From Amorphophallus konjac (Eukaryota; Streptophyta; Magnoliopsida; Alismatales; Araceae), in NCBI GenBank assembly GCA_022559845.1, contig CM040126.1, positions 146,142,064 through 146,206,063 of the forward strand: 64,000 nt of DNA, written 5' to 3'. Within the stretch, counting starts at the first letter, position 1. Every line of letters begins with the position of its first letter. Under the pieces are notes generated by a model, which saw nothing but the letters and a program-made list of their open reading frames with translations, did no database searches and was not told the origin of the DNA. Both the position numbers and the translations under genes were made by a program. Positions 11,701-23,580 of this stretch are shown here, piece by piece.

Positions 11701-12926
11701 TGAAACGAGGGTATCAGTAGTGTTTTGAGGGGATTTTTAAGGTGAAGGCTTCAAGGGACTTTGGGCATTTCGAAGGAGGGTTTGTTCGATGATTCGACGA
11801 CCAGTTCAGGTGATTATAGAGAGGATGATCCAGGGAGGAGATGGCCTTCCCTCTAGGACCTCGCTGGGAGCAGAACCACTGAGTCTATCTCTCTTCATTT
11901 CACAGACGAGAAGCCATGAGATGGACTGTCTCAGGCCCTCGATGTGGACACGAGGTGATGAAAAAGAATAGCAGGGAAACCTTCGAAGATTAAACTGTAA
12001 GATCTATGTAGCTTGCGGTAGCCGTTGCATATATCAAACACCGGATGCAGGGGAAGAGAAAAAGATAATGAAAAGGGCGAAACTCAGCCCACTTTTATTG
12101 ACTATTTCATCTAAACGGCGCACAAGAATTCAACTCAGAAGAGAAATCGAACCAAAAAAAAATGTATACACTGACTCTATCCCTGAGAACAGGGCTACAT
12201 TGGCATTCAATACTACTGGAGCAAAGATGCTCGAAAGCAGAGATACAAAAGAAGAAAAAAAGAAAATATTCAAACGGAACAAAGGGGAAGAAGAACTGTA
12301 GCCCCTCGGGGCGTCGGCAGCCAACCCCACCTTGCTTCTTCCTTAGAATCATTGCAACTCTTTCATCTCCTCAGCTTCCTTAGAGGGCTCTCGAGCTCCC
12401 CTTTTCTTTCAGTGGCTACTGCTCTCCGTGTTTTTTTTCTCTTGTTTTCCTGTCTCCTCTTTCTATTTTCCTTTTTTTTTCTTTTGTCTCGAAGGGCAGC
12501 AGCTTTTATAGAGGGATGGCCCTCAGCCTCTCGGCACGAGCTCCCCGGCGCGCCAGCAAGAAGCTTCTCGACGCGCCTCAACTTGTGCTGGGCTATGGCC
12601 CATTTCTTCATCATCTACCGCCAAATGAGGGTCCGCCTAAAGGGCCTTCCTCATCGGTTTAGTGGGCTTCAAGAGTAGATATCTGTTTCATTCGAGGCTT
12701 GCTTAACATCCCACATTTACCACCAACTGTGAGGCTATGTGAATCCCTTTCTACGAGCATCAGAATTATCTGAAGATCTTTTTCAGCAGGCATATGGTTG
12801 CCTGGATTTTGTTATAGTTTTATCAGCCTGACTATCTAAATGATAGCAGTACTGGGCAACGGCCTAACCAGAGATGGCTTTAGCTGAATAAAGTCTTAAG
12901 GGTAGTGGATCTCTTCTTTTCTGATT

Positions 12927-15900
12927 TTTTTTTTTTTAAGGGAGGGTCATTTTTTTTTTAACTAAAGTTGATACTTGCAAGGGGGGAGACGGGAGAGGGG
13001 GTTCATCTCTTCATTGCGGAAGGAGATGAAAACACTATCCCGGCCACCAAGCAAGCGATTTTCATATATGAGAGCATAAAAGAGAAGGCGGTACAGGGGG
13101 GTGGAGGGGGGGGGGAATGCCCAAAAATAAGGGGGGCAATAAGCGTACAAGGCCATAGGCCCAAGAAAGTGAAAAGCGGCCAAGAGGACCCAAGCGAGGG
13201 TAGAAACAAAAGCCCAAAAGCCCACAGATGTAACACGGCCCCTACAAATAGGAATCTTCATCGAAGACCCCTTCTGAATCGGAAGAGAACACAGAACGGA
13301 CGCCGCGTAGAGGACCCGGAGAGAAGGGGTCAACCTCTGAGCCGTCTGTATCGAGCACCTCCGTGAAGGACGAGTAGGCCGGGGGCGGGGGCGCCATCGA
13401 GGAAGACTGGAGCCGAAGAGAACGACGGGGAGGAAGAGCAGCGTTCTCAAACATGCACTAACGATCACGCGAGGAGGAAGTGGAGTTGGACCGCCGGAAG
13501 GTACGCCGAGGAGCTCCGCTATCCATCCTGGAGGGCAGCCGAGAGCGGACCAGGCCGGAGGTGCCCACAAAAGCCACATGAGCCGCCGTGTCCCCGAGCC
13601 CCGACGAAGCAGGCACAACACCGGGAACATGAAGCGGCTGGACGAGTAAGGGAAACCTGAGAGGCATGCCAAGATCCGGGGGGGCACAAGACCCACGGGG
13701 GATACCGGAGCAGGAGGCGGGGCGGAATCGACGATCGGCCCGGGCGGGGCCCGGTTGATTTTCTGCTTCAAAGCCTTGGCGAAGGAGAGACGAGGGGCAG
13801 CCGTCGGAGCAGAGGAGGAAGCCAAGGGACGCTCAACAGCAGCCTCCTGGGGAGAGGGCAGCGCCCCAGGAGACCAAGCTGCCGCATCGGCATTAAGCCC
13901 CGCTTGCGGCAAGGGGGGGCCGCCCAGGGGGTGAGCATCCGGTGCCGGGAGGCCGGGGATCACAGAGGAGGACGCCCGAGATGCAGGAGGGACACCCGCG
14001 GGCACAGCAGCACACGGAAGGGGGATCCCCTTCCCTGAAGGGTGAGCACCCCGGGGGATGGGCGCGATGCCCACAGTCAGTGCCGGAGGGCAGGCACCAC
14101 GACCCGGAGGAGGGGCGAGGCCAACAAAACTAGCATGAGCAGCCGGCAAGTCCGGAAAGTGAGAGATAGGCTCCAATCCTGGCACAGAGAGCACTTGGAT
14201 AATGGGGCGCACAACAACCGGCTGCTCCACAGGAGAGGCAGAGAGCCCCTCTGTGTGAACACCAGCAGAAACAGGCATCGAGGGAAGTGCAGGAGAAGCA
14301 ACGGCCGAAACACATGAGCTCACAGGTGCACCGCCAACAGCAAGGCCGTCGACCACAGGGGGTCCTCCAGAGGAAGGGAGGGGGCCACCCGTGGGGCAGA
14401 AGGAAATGTCGACGATGGCAGGCCGGAGAGGAGAGCCGGTCGTAGGGGGCAACGCCAAGAAAGGGAGCTCAGGAAGAGCAACACCCGAGGCGGAGTCAAC
14501 TCCTGGAGGTAGGGGGTCAACCACCATGCAGACAGGAGCATCATCGGCAGCAACAACGGGCACGGGCAAAACCGCAACCGAAGGCGATGCCACGGCAGCA
14601 GCTACGAGTGAAGGTGGTGCAGCAATGTTGCCCAAGGTAGATGGAGGTTCGGAGGCCGACAGAGCCCTTGAAACGGCCACCAAGGCGGGCGGGGCATCAA
14701 TAGACAGGGGATGAACCCTTGAAGAGGCCACCAAAGGCGGCGGGGCATGCGAATCCGGCACAGGTATAGGTGCAAGAACACCTTGCAAGCGGACCTGCTC
14801 AGGCACGACTCCAATACCCGCAGCGGATGCAGAGTACGGGAGTGCCCCTGAGAGAGGCAAGCTAGCAGGCGCAGAGACCGTGACTCCAGAGAAGGCAGCG
14901 GGAGGAGGTGCTGCCGGAGGAGTGCTAGACCGGTGCTTTGGGGGAAGATCTTCAAGCACCACGTGGCTGGCACCAGCTGTGAGGCACTGGCCTCCCACAG
15001 CAGGGTAAGTGTCTGGAGGAGACGAGTGCTGAGCGCCAGGGGCCAGCGAGGGTAGACGACCTACTCGGGCCAGCCGTGGGGCTGGAACAGCAAGAGAGTC
15101 TTCAGGCGTCTTGTTACACTTGACGGCTAGGTGCCCAAGGCGCTTGCAAGAGGAGCAGTAAAGGGGAGGGTTCTTGTATATGATGGGTTGCCAATAGCAG
15201 ATGGAGCCATAGTGAATGAGGACCCGCGAAGGGAGAGGCCTGGAAACATCTAACTGCACACACACACAGGCAGCTAAAGAACGGGTGAGACATTTAGTGT
15301 GCCAGTCGATTTGCAGAGGAGGACCGATGCTGCCCGCAATGGAGAGCAACATTTCTTCATGGTAAAAGTTAACCGGTAGATCCGGCAACTCCAGCCAAAC
15401 TGGAACCAACGGTGAATCAGCCGTCCTGGAGAAGTCAATCGTCCATTTGAAAAAATAGAATGGTTTGCCTTGTATAAACAAGGTTTCCTTGAGCAGCACC
15501 TGCAGGTAATCTTGCTGTGTTTGGAAGCGCAGGAGGAGGTGCCTTGAGTCCAACGCGCTAATGACAAAGTCCTTGATAAACTTGAACCTCTGCGCGAGAT
15601 GATACCGGATGGCATCGAAGGGCGGCCGTCCCCGAGCAGTGCGAGCAATAATGGTGTGCTGCAGGGCTTGGCAAGACAATAGGACCTCCTCCGAGGAGAA
15701 GAAAGCAGTCGGTTCTCCAGAGTCAGACAACGCCGGCGCATGAACATCCATGTTGAGCTTGGGTAGACCTGCCGGCTGGCTGACCACTTGCGCGAAGGAG
15801 GGAACCGACGCGACGGTGGAGCCTCCAGCGGTGAGAGCACCCGGAACACGGACCCAAGGCGAAGGGGCATGAGCCACGGCAGGAGTTGAAAGACTGGCCG

Positions 15901-16949
15901 GTGCAGCGGCAGTTGGAGCTCCTGCAGGTACCATGCCAAGCACCCCTTGATCCGCACAGGGGGTAGCAGTGCCGGACGGGTGAGAAGGGAGCAGTCCAGG
16001 GCGACCGGGGTCCAAGAGGACCGGGTGCGAACGCAAGTCACCATTGAGGACACCAGGATGAGCAGCAGCAGGGGGCTCCGCCGTGGCTTCAAAGGCACCG
16101 ACGGGGCAGGGGCTTGGAGCAGAGCAGCCCGACCCGCTGGCCTCAGCCAAAAGCAGAGCATCGGAAATGGGATGTGTCCCATCACAAGGTTGACCAGTCA
16201 ACAGCTTGTGGGAAGAGGAAGGAACGGTAACGTGGCGAGAACCGGTGGCATGCGAGGAAGGGGAAAAAGGAATGGACGGTTGAGATGAAAGCGTGAGAGA
16301 GGGGCAATAAACGTGGCTGCCAATGGGTGGAGGATCGCCTGACACAGCGCCGGGGGCGACGCCGGACAGAACCGGAGGAGCTCCCGGCGGCGCAGCAGCG
16401 CCATCGGACCGTGAAGAAGCTGGCCGGGGAAGGAGAGGGCCTGGAGCAGTTCCAGAAGCCATAAGGCCAAAGCCGACCGGGAGGAGGTTCTCCACCACAG
16501 CGCAAGCACCAGAGAAAGGGACCAGCCCATCAACAGCAGGAGGGCCACCAACCGAAACTGAAGAACCAATGACGGTGGGGACCGAAGCAACAACTGGGGA
16601 GGAGTGGGGGGCGAAGGTGCAGGGCCCAACAACAACCAGTGAGGAAGGGTGGGCCGCACCGTGGAGAGGGGGGAACGACGTGTCCGTCACCAAGAGGCCA
16701 GCCGAGGACGAGGACGGGCCGGAGGAGCCTACACCCGTGCGACACGATGCGACAGCCTGGTTGTTGGTGAGGACGGAGGAAGATGGAGCACTAGCAGTGG
16801 AGGCCTGCGGAGGAGCAGGACGGCCACCACCTGACCGGCGGGAGGGAGCTTTGGCCCTCCCGCCACCGGCCATGGCCGGAGGCCCAGGCGGGAGAACACC
16901 CCAAAACGGGACAAGAGGGCCACGAACGGAAAACGGGGGTTAACGAAGT
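12927..16949 (-). mobile_element. ORF1-only L1-type retrotransposon (half-LINE)
   Basis: Flanked by a 17-bp target duplication, TCTCTTCTTTTCTGATT (12910-12926 and 16950-16966). Read on the minus strand, it begins about 75 bases before an ATG, encodes one ORF1-like protein, has about 300 bases of 3' sequence, and ends in A-rich tracts (T runs at 12926-12937 and 12950-12959 on the plus strand). No endonuclease or reverse-transcriptase ORF2 is present. The duplication, the A tail and an apparently full 5' end argue for one complete insertion by target-primed reverse transcription of a 4.0-kb RNA, not a remnant. Confidence 0.85.
13242..16873 (-). pseudogene. L1 ORF1 protein with DUF4283 and CCHC knuckle
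   Basis: The ATG at 16873 opens a frame of over 1000 codons. A Pro/Ala/Ser-rich N-terminal part of roughly 380 residues is followed by a DUF4283-type domain (RYHLAQRFKFIKDFVIS, HLLLRFQTQQDYLQVLL, WLELPDLPVNFY) and a zinc knuckle, CSSCKRLGHLAVKC, near 15160-15118. This is the usual ORF1 layout of plant L1 elements, whose product binds the element RNA. A long Pro/Ala/Val-rich tail follows. At a run of seven G (13678-13684) the frame changes: the expected C-terminus with PPRRSLRLQ lies in another frame and has a TAG at 13458-13460. With its unusually long Pro-rich parts it would be about 1200 residues. Confidence 0.75.
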
Positions 16950-17065
16950 TCTCTTCTTTTCTGATTCTCAGTACTTTCAGGGATGGTACAGGAGCCGCAC
17001 CCTTGACTGGTCTTCAAAGCTATGAATCTGCTTCGGTCTCTTCTGGTATATTTTAGGTGTCAACA

Positions 17066-17450
17066 GCACCCCGCGCCGAACCGCCCAGAGAGGAGAGAGA
17101 ACGAGAGAGAGAAAGAGATGAGCGAAATGAGGGAGGAGAGAGGGTGGGTTAGGTTAAAAAGAAAGAAAATTAAGAATTTTCCTAATTTTTCAAAATTCTA
17201 ATTTTTGTTCCGAAAATTGCCTAATTCAGAAAAATACAGAAAAATAGTCGAAACGATCCTCTCAATAAGTATAACGCAATTGCGGCGTCCACGAGTCAAT
17301 GAATTGAGAAATAAACTCACCACAAGGTTTCGTAACTAGTACGAGAGAAAAACTCACGTGGATTGTAAAACTCAACTCAGGACCCACAAAAGCGATCCGA
17401 AACTCTCCAAAAAGGATCCGAAAGATCCCATAAGAATCTAGGGTATTACA
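17066..17450 (-). mobile_element. 3' LTR remnant of element F
   Basis: AT-rich sequence ending in GGGTATTACA on the plus strand, i.e. an LTR starting TGTAATACCC on the minus strand. The left side is cut where the LTR of element G ends at 17065. The missing part should lie beyond G, outside the window. Confidence 0.65.
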
Positions 17451-17466
17451 ACCTCCCCTCCTTCAA
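17451..17466 (-). other. Polypurine tract, element F
   Basis: The plus strand reads ACCTCCCCTCCTTC directly after the LTR end, giving a purine run immediately before TGTAATACCC on the minus strand, the normal site for plus-strand priming. Confidence 0.65.
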
Positions 17467-19460
17467 AAAAATTTTATCCTTAAAATTTAAGGAATGAACA
17501 AGAAGAAGCAGGGATGAACAAACCCTAAGACACAAACACGGAAACAACACGAATCTTGAAAAATACCATTCAAAGGAACACTTGTCAGACCATCATCACA
17601 AGCACACGATCTAGATCTCAAGGCAGACAGATCCATCGAACGAGCATGATACACAAGTGAACTCAAGTTTGACACCTCTGAAATAAGGCAACGTCGCTTA
17701 CATCTCACAGGAAAGGAGACACGACTCATGCCACGACAACAGATATCGAAAAAACAAATTAACAGACACAGCAAGAATCAGCCTAAACAAGGAAGCATAG
17801 TCCTCTCAACTGACAGCTCGACACATCATCGACTCCAGAGCCAAAAGCAACCACGAAACATGGCACATAGGACGTCAACGACAGCACCGGACCATAAACA
17901 TAATCAAGTCAGTCCTCACTCAGACGTTACATCTGATCGAGTCACATGCCAACTCTATCAGGGCAGAAGAGTACATCACAACTAACTGACAAGACCACAG
18001 TCCACACGATGCTAAGATAGATTCACACGGAAACAATGACAAAATGACAAGGATAACATCAGCAGCACTTGCAGGATCCCAGCTCCGTACTAAACACAGA
18101 ACCACGGAACACAACTACAAGCTGGGTCACATCACGGCACGATAACAGCTGAACACACGACTATAATGGACTAGTCATGCAACGAGCAGCTTACCAAGGA
18201 AAGACCTACAACGATAGGAACAACAATCTTGGGAAACGCATCTCAAGGACCATGATCATGTCCCGAGAGCACAACACCCAAGAAAGAATTACAGAGCAGA
18301 GGGTACTCAATCAGCAGAAATACCGACAGGTTCCCCAACATTCACAAATGCCAGTGCCAACACCAAAAGGCCTCCAATAGCAACAACACAGAAAGAACAA
18401 CATCAAGGCACAAGAAGCCAAGACAAAATCACATCGAGAAGAATAATTCCCTCGACTGGCCAGAATCTTACAACAATGATCCTCGACCCGTGGGTTATCA
18501 GCCCACACGCTTCCGCTGTGCACTCAAACAACGCACACAGGCGTCAAAAATATCTCGGTATCCGCATCTCAGTACATACTTGGCACCATCACAATTCATG
18601 AAAATCGTAATATAACACGCCACGAGTACTGATCCTGCTAATAACCGATCACAAGTAGCCTAAGTGCAAATCAAGAAGAGTACGAGCTTCAGCACAAAGC
18701 ACAAAGAAAGGCTAATCTCAGCTTACCATTACGTCCTGAAACAATAAATGAGCCTTCACAACACATCGGCCGCTAGACACGGCATGACAAATATGGTGCA
18801 CAACGGCTCTTAACACAAAGATTAGGTCCAAAGCCAAGCAACCGTAGAACAAAGAGCAGATCGGGCTCAGAACAAATAATGTCCACACTTAAGTAGACGC
18901 ATGACAAAGGTCACACCAAGATAGCACATCTAAGGCTTACCTCGAAAAAGACTCCACCAAACAGGATGAGAAGCATCAAGCTCAATCACAGAAGCTCACC
19001 AGGAAGAGAAAATCCTAGGTCGCCTGAGCATCTTCCTAATCGAGGAATTTAATCGACCACTTTGACAGAAGTGAAATACCTCAGGAGCTACATAGACTTA
19101 AGATAGGATGACCAAAACAACGTTAGAACGTGTACGGCCATCACACCGACTCTAAAAGTCACCAGACACCTAAACAAGCCACGGAAAAATCTCGAACAAC
19201 GTACTGCAGATTCAAGCCTACCGGCAAACTCTGCCAAGTACAGCATGATCGAGACAAACACCATGACGAAAAGGAGCATCTCGTCGCATCCTGACGAGTG
19301 CAAAACCATCACGTACAGTGCCAACACAGCACACACAAGACAACACGCGAAAAATAGAGCAACAATGAATCGTGAAACCTAAGCCAGCAAAAGACTGTAC
19401 TGGACTTTCAGGGCTCTGGACACTGTATATCTTGAATTCCCATGTACTTCACACAACAAT
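17467..19460 (-). other. Non-coding interior of element F
   Basis: About 2 kb between PPT and PBS with only short open frames, even CA-rich composition and no gag, protease or RT motif on either strand. This matches a non-autonomous large-retrotransposon-derivative design, or an interior that lost its genes. Confidence 0.5.
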
Positions 19461-19472
19461 GCTCTGATACCA
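19461..19472 (-). other. Primer binding site (initiator Met tRNA), element F
   Basis: GCTCTGATACCA on the plus strand is the reverse complement of TGGTATCAGAGC, the standard plant initiator-Met-tRNA primer site, two bases from the LTR end. Confidence 0.9.
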
Positions 19473-19474
19473 CT

Positions 19475-21729
19475 TGTGACGACCCAGACTCCGGATACCG
19501 GATATACCCGATAGGACTACCAAGTAGACCCGATACAACTTGGAACTCGTGAAGCCTCCCAAGAGCTGTAAAGCTCCGAAGGGATGAAAGGAATGTCGTG
19601 TAGTACATTGAAGTGACAGATATAACAGTAAGCAATTAAATTTCATTAATCAGGTTTGTTAAAGTAGCAGAAATAAAATCACTTTTTTTAACAGTTACAA
19701 ATTAACAATTATACTAGAGTCCAGTCCCAAGGAAAGACAAGTACAGTCCAACAGAATGAAAAACATACACTGAGGTCGGGGGAAGCCCGACGTAGGTACC
19801 GCTGGCAACTACGAACTCGCCACACCAGGAACCGCGAAGGAAGCAGAGACGACCACACCTGAAAAGTAGCGGTGAGCCTCGTGTCACTGGCCCAGTAGGG
19901 GTCACGCGGATCCCCACTGAAAAATAATGCAGTAACACGGAACAACAGCTAAAACAATAGTAGTAGCAAAGCAGGAAAACTAAAGTACAAAGCTGTAAAG
20001 AAGAGGAAGCAGGAGTAGGGAATAGGTAAGGGAAGAGGGAAGAAGGCGTACCTACAAAACACGGCCACCGAGAGGACCTCGGCCCCTAAGATACTCCAAG
20101 CAACGACAGAAGGGCTAACCCTGTGAAAGGTCAGGAGTTACCAATTTGTCGACAAGCACGAGGCCCAAGACAAAGGCCTACGATGCCAGACACACAAGCC
20201 TAGGAAAAGACCTAGACTAACGAGACAGGCTCTACAGCTCACACGACTGGATTACCGTGCAAGCTCCCCCTAAACACAACTGCATACACGACTGGAGCGT
20301 CGTGCACGCCACAATAAGCTAGTCCTGGACAAGCCAAACACAGACCAAGTCGACAGGGGAAGCTAATCTTGGACGGAACCAAGAACAGGCTAACTCGGAA
20401 GGGGAACACAGACTCTGAGAAACACGAGAGTCACACGTCACATGACGGAAGCACCTCCTCACTAGAAGAACAGCCAGCTACTTCCACTGACGTCTTATGC
20501 TGTGCCTTAAGTGTCTCGCCTACGCTACCTAGCACATGGAAAAGACTAAGACACTGTAACCAAAATAGGAACCATAATAACGAGTGACCAGTCAGGGTCA
20601 CACCCGTTAGGGCAAATCCTACGCCCCTGACCACGTATGCACACACTGACTCTTGCATAGAGCCAGGCCTCTAGCTAGTTTTCCACCCCAGTAGGACGCT
20701 ACCGTTAAGCAGGTACCCACGGAACTAGCTTAAAAACCGTATCTCAGGAACTGCCACGCCACCACTTCCAGGTTAGTCGACACGTCGTAACGCATCGCCA
20801 GGCTATGACTAGTGGAGGCTCACTAGACACAGAACTCTGAAACACAAGCGTTGTAGTACTGATAGGCAAGGAAGCACTGTCGCACATACTACGAAGCATC
20901 GAGGTAACAAGACAACTGTCGACAAACTCATGACAAGGTAACTAGACCTACTACTACAACGATCCTTGAGTCTCACGACTCGAAGTAAAGATCGTTGCGT
21001 AAAGCGGAACAAGCCACCAATCGGTCTAATCCTAAGCCAGAGGAAACGGCACATCCGTATAAAATGAAACATGGAGACCTGAGGGATCACCAAGACCCTC
21101 AAAGCACACCTGGACACACAGACCGAGGTCGGATAGTACCTCAAGCCATCCAGAACCACTGTCTCGAGCTATTCAGAATAGCCGAGACACACACAAGGTT
21201 ACTTGTCAACCATTGGGTCTCACCGGGTTGACAAGAACCTAAATAATGACTCTGAAATGATAGAACAGCATTCTTGGCTACCTGACTATGGTTGTAGCCC
21301 TCATAGGATGTCAGAAGACAACCACGGGAAGGCAAGCAAACCACAAAGTCAAGCTAAGATAATCAGAAGTCAAAATATCAGGAAACGACACTTAGAAATT
21401 AAGCGGAGGAACATACGATGGCGGTCATAGAATGGGCCGCTAGGTGACTGTAGCGGTCAAGGATTAGACCGCCAAACCCAGTCCACCCTGAACCGACCTA
21501 TTCAGATAAACAACCAAAGCGGTCTACTATAGATCCGCCACACGGACTAGGCGGTCCAAGAGACAACTGCCACACTAACCGCCCTAAAACATTGACCTAA
21601 GACAAACGACATGTAGCGGCCTAAGAAAGGCGCGCTACAGCGAAGAATCGCATGAAGGTTGGGCCGCCAAGGCCAACCGACTTAAATTCTTGAATAGGTC
21701 TAAAACCACGGTAGCACGAACACCGATGT
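19475..21729 (-). mobile_element. 5' LTR of element F (outer end missing)
   Basis: Starts TGTGACGACCC on the plus strand, next to the PBS. No coding sequence. Near 21418-21670 it carries repeated GCGGTC and GACCGC words, some as dyads (TAGCGGTC-N7-GACCGCCA near 21452). It ends where the TGTAATACCCC of element D begins. Confidence 0.6.
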
Positions 21730-23534
21730 TGTAATACCCCAAATTCTTCTAGATATTTAATTAAAAATTTATTTAAATTTAATTAGAAATTATTTGAATT
21801 TATTTAAACTTATGGGTATTAATTTGAAATTAATTAGATTAATTCTTTAATAAATAGAATAAGTCACATTTCGACTATTTTATAAAAATCCATAAAAATC
21901 ATATTCTTGTAGAATCAATTGCGTTTAACATTTTTTTCTTCTATGACTAAGCCTAATAAAATAATTAACAAGGCCGAATTAGTGAGATTAGTCAAATTTT
22001 CACACTCACCTAACCAAATTCGTGCTCAATAGTAACCACCACCGTAAAACATCAAATTTGAGCTCATTTCTCAACCAAATGAGGTGATTTGGGTAGAAAC
22101 TTGGGTTAAGTTCGTATCTTAATCGTGTTATTATCTATCTTAATGAACCTAAGCAATCTATTCCACGTGTAGGCCATTACAATGGCAGCTGACCGTGCGG
22201 AATGGAGGAACTTGCAGCGTACGGTTCAAGGCCTTACTCAGGCTTTGCAACAAGCGGCCCAAGCAGGAGCTACACACCATGGCACTGGTGATTTATATCA
22301 GAACTTTCGGGGAATGAATCTACCGAGATTTGTGGGCTCGAATGACCCTGATGAAGCCGAGCATTGGCTGGATGAGATGGGAAGGATATTTGAAGTAATG
22401 CAATGTAGCAATCAAGAACGTGTCCTTCTATCAACCTTTCAACTGGAACGTGATGCAAGGACATGGTGGGAATCAGTAAAGGTGACTCTCGGTGATCAGC
22501 AAGTCACATGGGAGGAGTTTGAGGAGTTCTTAAATGGAAAATATTTTTCTGATAAAGTGCAAGAGAAGAAGGCAGTGGAGTTCGTAGCTTTGAAGCAGCG
22601 AAGTTTATCTGTGGCAAAATATGAAGCTCAGGTTTCTCGGCTTTCTCATTATGCTACTCACTTAATATCCACCGAGAAAATGAAGGCTAAGTATTTTCTA
22701 AATGGACTGAGGCTGCATTATATCAATCAACTGGCACCGATGGAAATTTTGACTTATTCCGAGATGGTGAGGAAAGCTCAAGTCCTAGAAGACACTTTAG
22801 AAATGACGGAGAAAATCCGTGGAAAAGGCGCAAAGAAGGAACAACCTACGGGTTCCGGGAATATCAAACCCGGGTATAGCAAGAAGAGGCCTATTAGTGG
22901 GCCTGGTTCGTGGAGTGGTTCTGGATCGTGGAAGGGCAAGATGCCGAAGCATGAAGACAAGAAGTCTGGCCCTATTGTTCCATTTAAGGGCGTATGCAAG
23001 TTTTGTGATCGTTCTGGTCACAGGATGGAGGAGTGCTAGCGCAAGCTAGGCGCCTGTTTGCGATGTGGAAGTAAGGAGCACCGTATCCCTAATTGTCCTC
23101 TTTTATCGGAGCAAGCTACCCCGGCAAAACCACAAGGCATCAGAAAGCCACAAGGCAAGCTCCAAGCTTTGCACGCAGATGAAGCAGGAACCGCCGAGGA
23201 TGGTGGACTCGTCGAAGGTACTCTTATTATTCTCGACAAGCCAGCATTTGTTGTTTTTGATACTGGTGCCACACATTCATTTATTTCTCGGAGATTTGCT
23301 AAGTCTTTAGCTATGGAACCTGTTTTGATGAATTCTCCGTTACAAATATCAACACCTATTGGTTCTAGATCGGCAATTCAATATTTCTATCCTTCTAGTA
23401 AGGTTATGATTGATGAACAGAATTTTCCAGCCGATTTAGTCTGCATGGACATGAAGGATTATAATGTAATCCTAGGAGCAGATTGGTTAGCTATAATAAT
23501 AATAATTATTATTATTATTGGTTAGTTAGATTGG
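21730..23534 (+). mobile_element. Element D: Tekay-like chromovirus fragment
   Basis: Starts TGTAATACCCC, the form of a chromovirus LTR start, but only about 450 AT-rich bases separate this from the gag ATG and no PBS lies between, so an internal deletion is likely. Gag and most of a protease follow, then an ATT microsatellite and an abrupt change into LTR sequence of another family. RT, RNase H, integrase and the 3' LTR are absent. Confidence 0.6.
22182..23525 (+). pseudogene. Chromovirus gag-protease, truncated with one nonsense codon
   Basis: ATG at 22182. The capsid domain is clear (NLPRFVGSNDPDEAEHWLDE, ERDARTWWESVK, WEEFEEFLNGKYF), followed by a basic Gly/Ser-rich stretch and two zinc knuckles, CKFCDRSGHRMEEC and CLRCGSKEHRIPNC. 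A TAG at 23037-23039 lies between the knuckles and the frame continues unchanged after it. A protease follows with the catalytic motif VVFDTGATHSFISRRF near 23252 and the downstream VILGADWLA. The protein then dissolves into an Ile run encoded by an ATT repeat and stops, so RT was lost. The closest relative in the window is the gag stub of element E. Confidence 0.85.
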
Positions 23535-23580
23535 CAGAACGGAGTCAGGCGAAATTACTATTATTATTATATATATTTTT
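23488..23580. repeat. AT-rich (ATT)n microsatellite
   Basis: ATA/ATT triplet runs at 23490-23520 and 23560-23580 surround the junction between element D and the LTR fragment at 23535. The second run is native to that LTR (also at 26617 and 52321). Slippage or microhomology at these runs may have made the junction. Confidence 0.7.

Larger units (their letters stand above)
1..17065 (-). mobile_element. Element G: non-autonomous Tat-like LTR retrotransposon, left part outside window
   Basis: Read on the minus strand, the order is 5' LTR (9919-17065, with a LINE inside), PBS (9896-9914), a long decayed frame with an unknown N-terminal domain and gag (9803-6279), a protease-like region (to 2844), an unrecognised tail (to 1848) and GC-rich tandem repeats reaching the left edge. 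No reverse transcriptase, RNase H or integrase motif is visible before the edge, so I infer a non-autonomous element that used enzymes from a relative. The PBS design and the 3' tandem repeats point to the Tat/Ogre branch of Ty3 elements. Its right end, TGTCAACA, abuts sequence of element F, so it probably inserted into F's LTR. The left LTR and the second TSD copy are not in the window. Confidence 0.7.
9919..17065 (-). mobile_element. 5' LTR of element G, split by a LINE
   Basis: In plus coordinates the LTR runs from TGTGGGGATGG to GGTGTCAACA. Removing the LINE and one copy of its target duplication leaves about 3.1 kb, close to the 3147-bp LTR of element H and alignable with it at both ends (TCTTCTGGTATATTTTAGG is shared near 17050 and 58640). 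It holds two copies of a roughly 0.5-kb module with GGCGCG clusters and a pyrimidine-rich stretch at 12350-12490. Short open frames inside are not genes. Confidence 0.8.
17066..21729 (-). mobile_element. Element F: chromovirus-like LTR element with non-coding interior
   Basis: Minus-strand landmarks: a PPT-like purine run followed by TGTAATACCC (3' LTR start, ending at 17450 on the plus strand), and TCGTCACA, two bases, then TGGTATCAGAGC at 19475-19461 (5' LTR end and PBS). Only 385 bp of the 3' LTR remain, since element G cuts it at 17066. The 5' LTR runs right from 19475 to about 21729, where element D begins; its outer end (...TATTACA) is not found there. No gag or pol is visible between PPT and PBS. 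Confidence 0.65.

Noticed and set aside
12962..13677. Last 230 or so residues of the uninterrupted frame of the LINE protein
   Set aside because: The frame after the seven-G run looks random (Trp/Leu/Cys-rich), while the expected C-terminus with PPRRSLRLQ is in another frame; I take it as frameshifted translation.
15274..16185. 303-codon minus-strand frame overlapping the LINE ORF1
   Set aside because: A shadow of the real ORF1 in another frame in GC-rich sequence; no domain.
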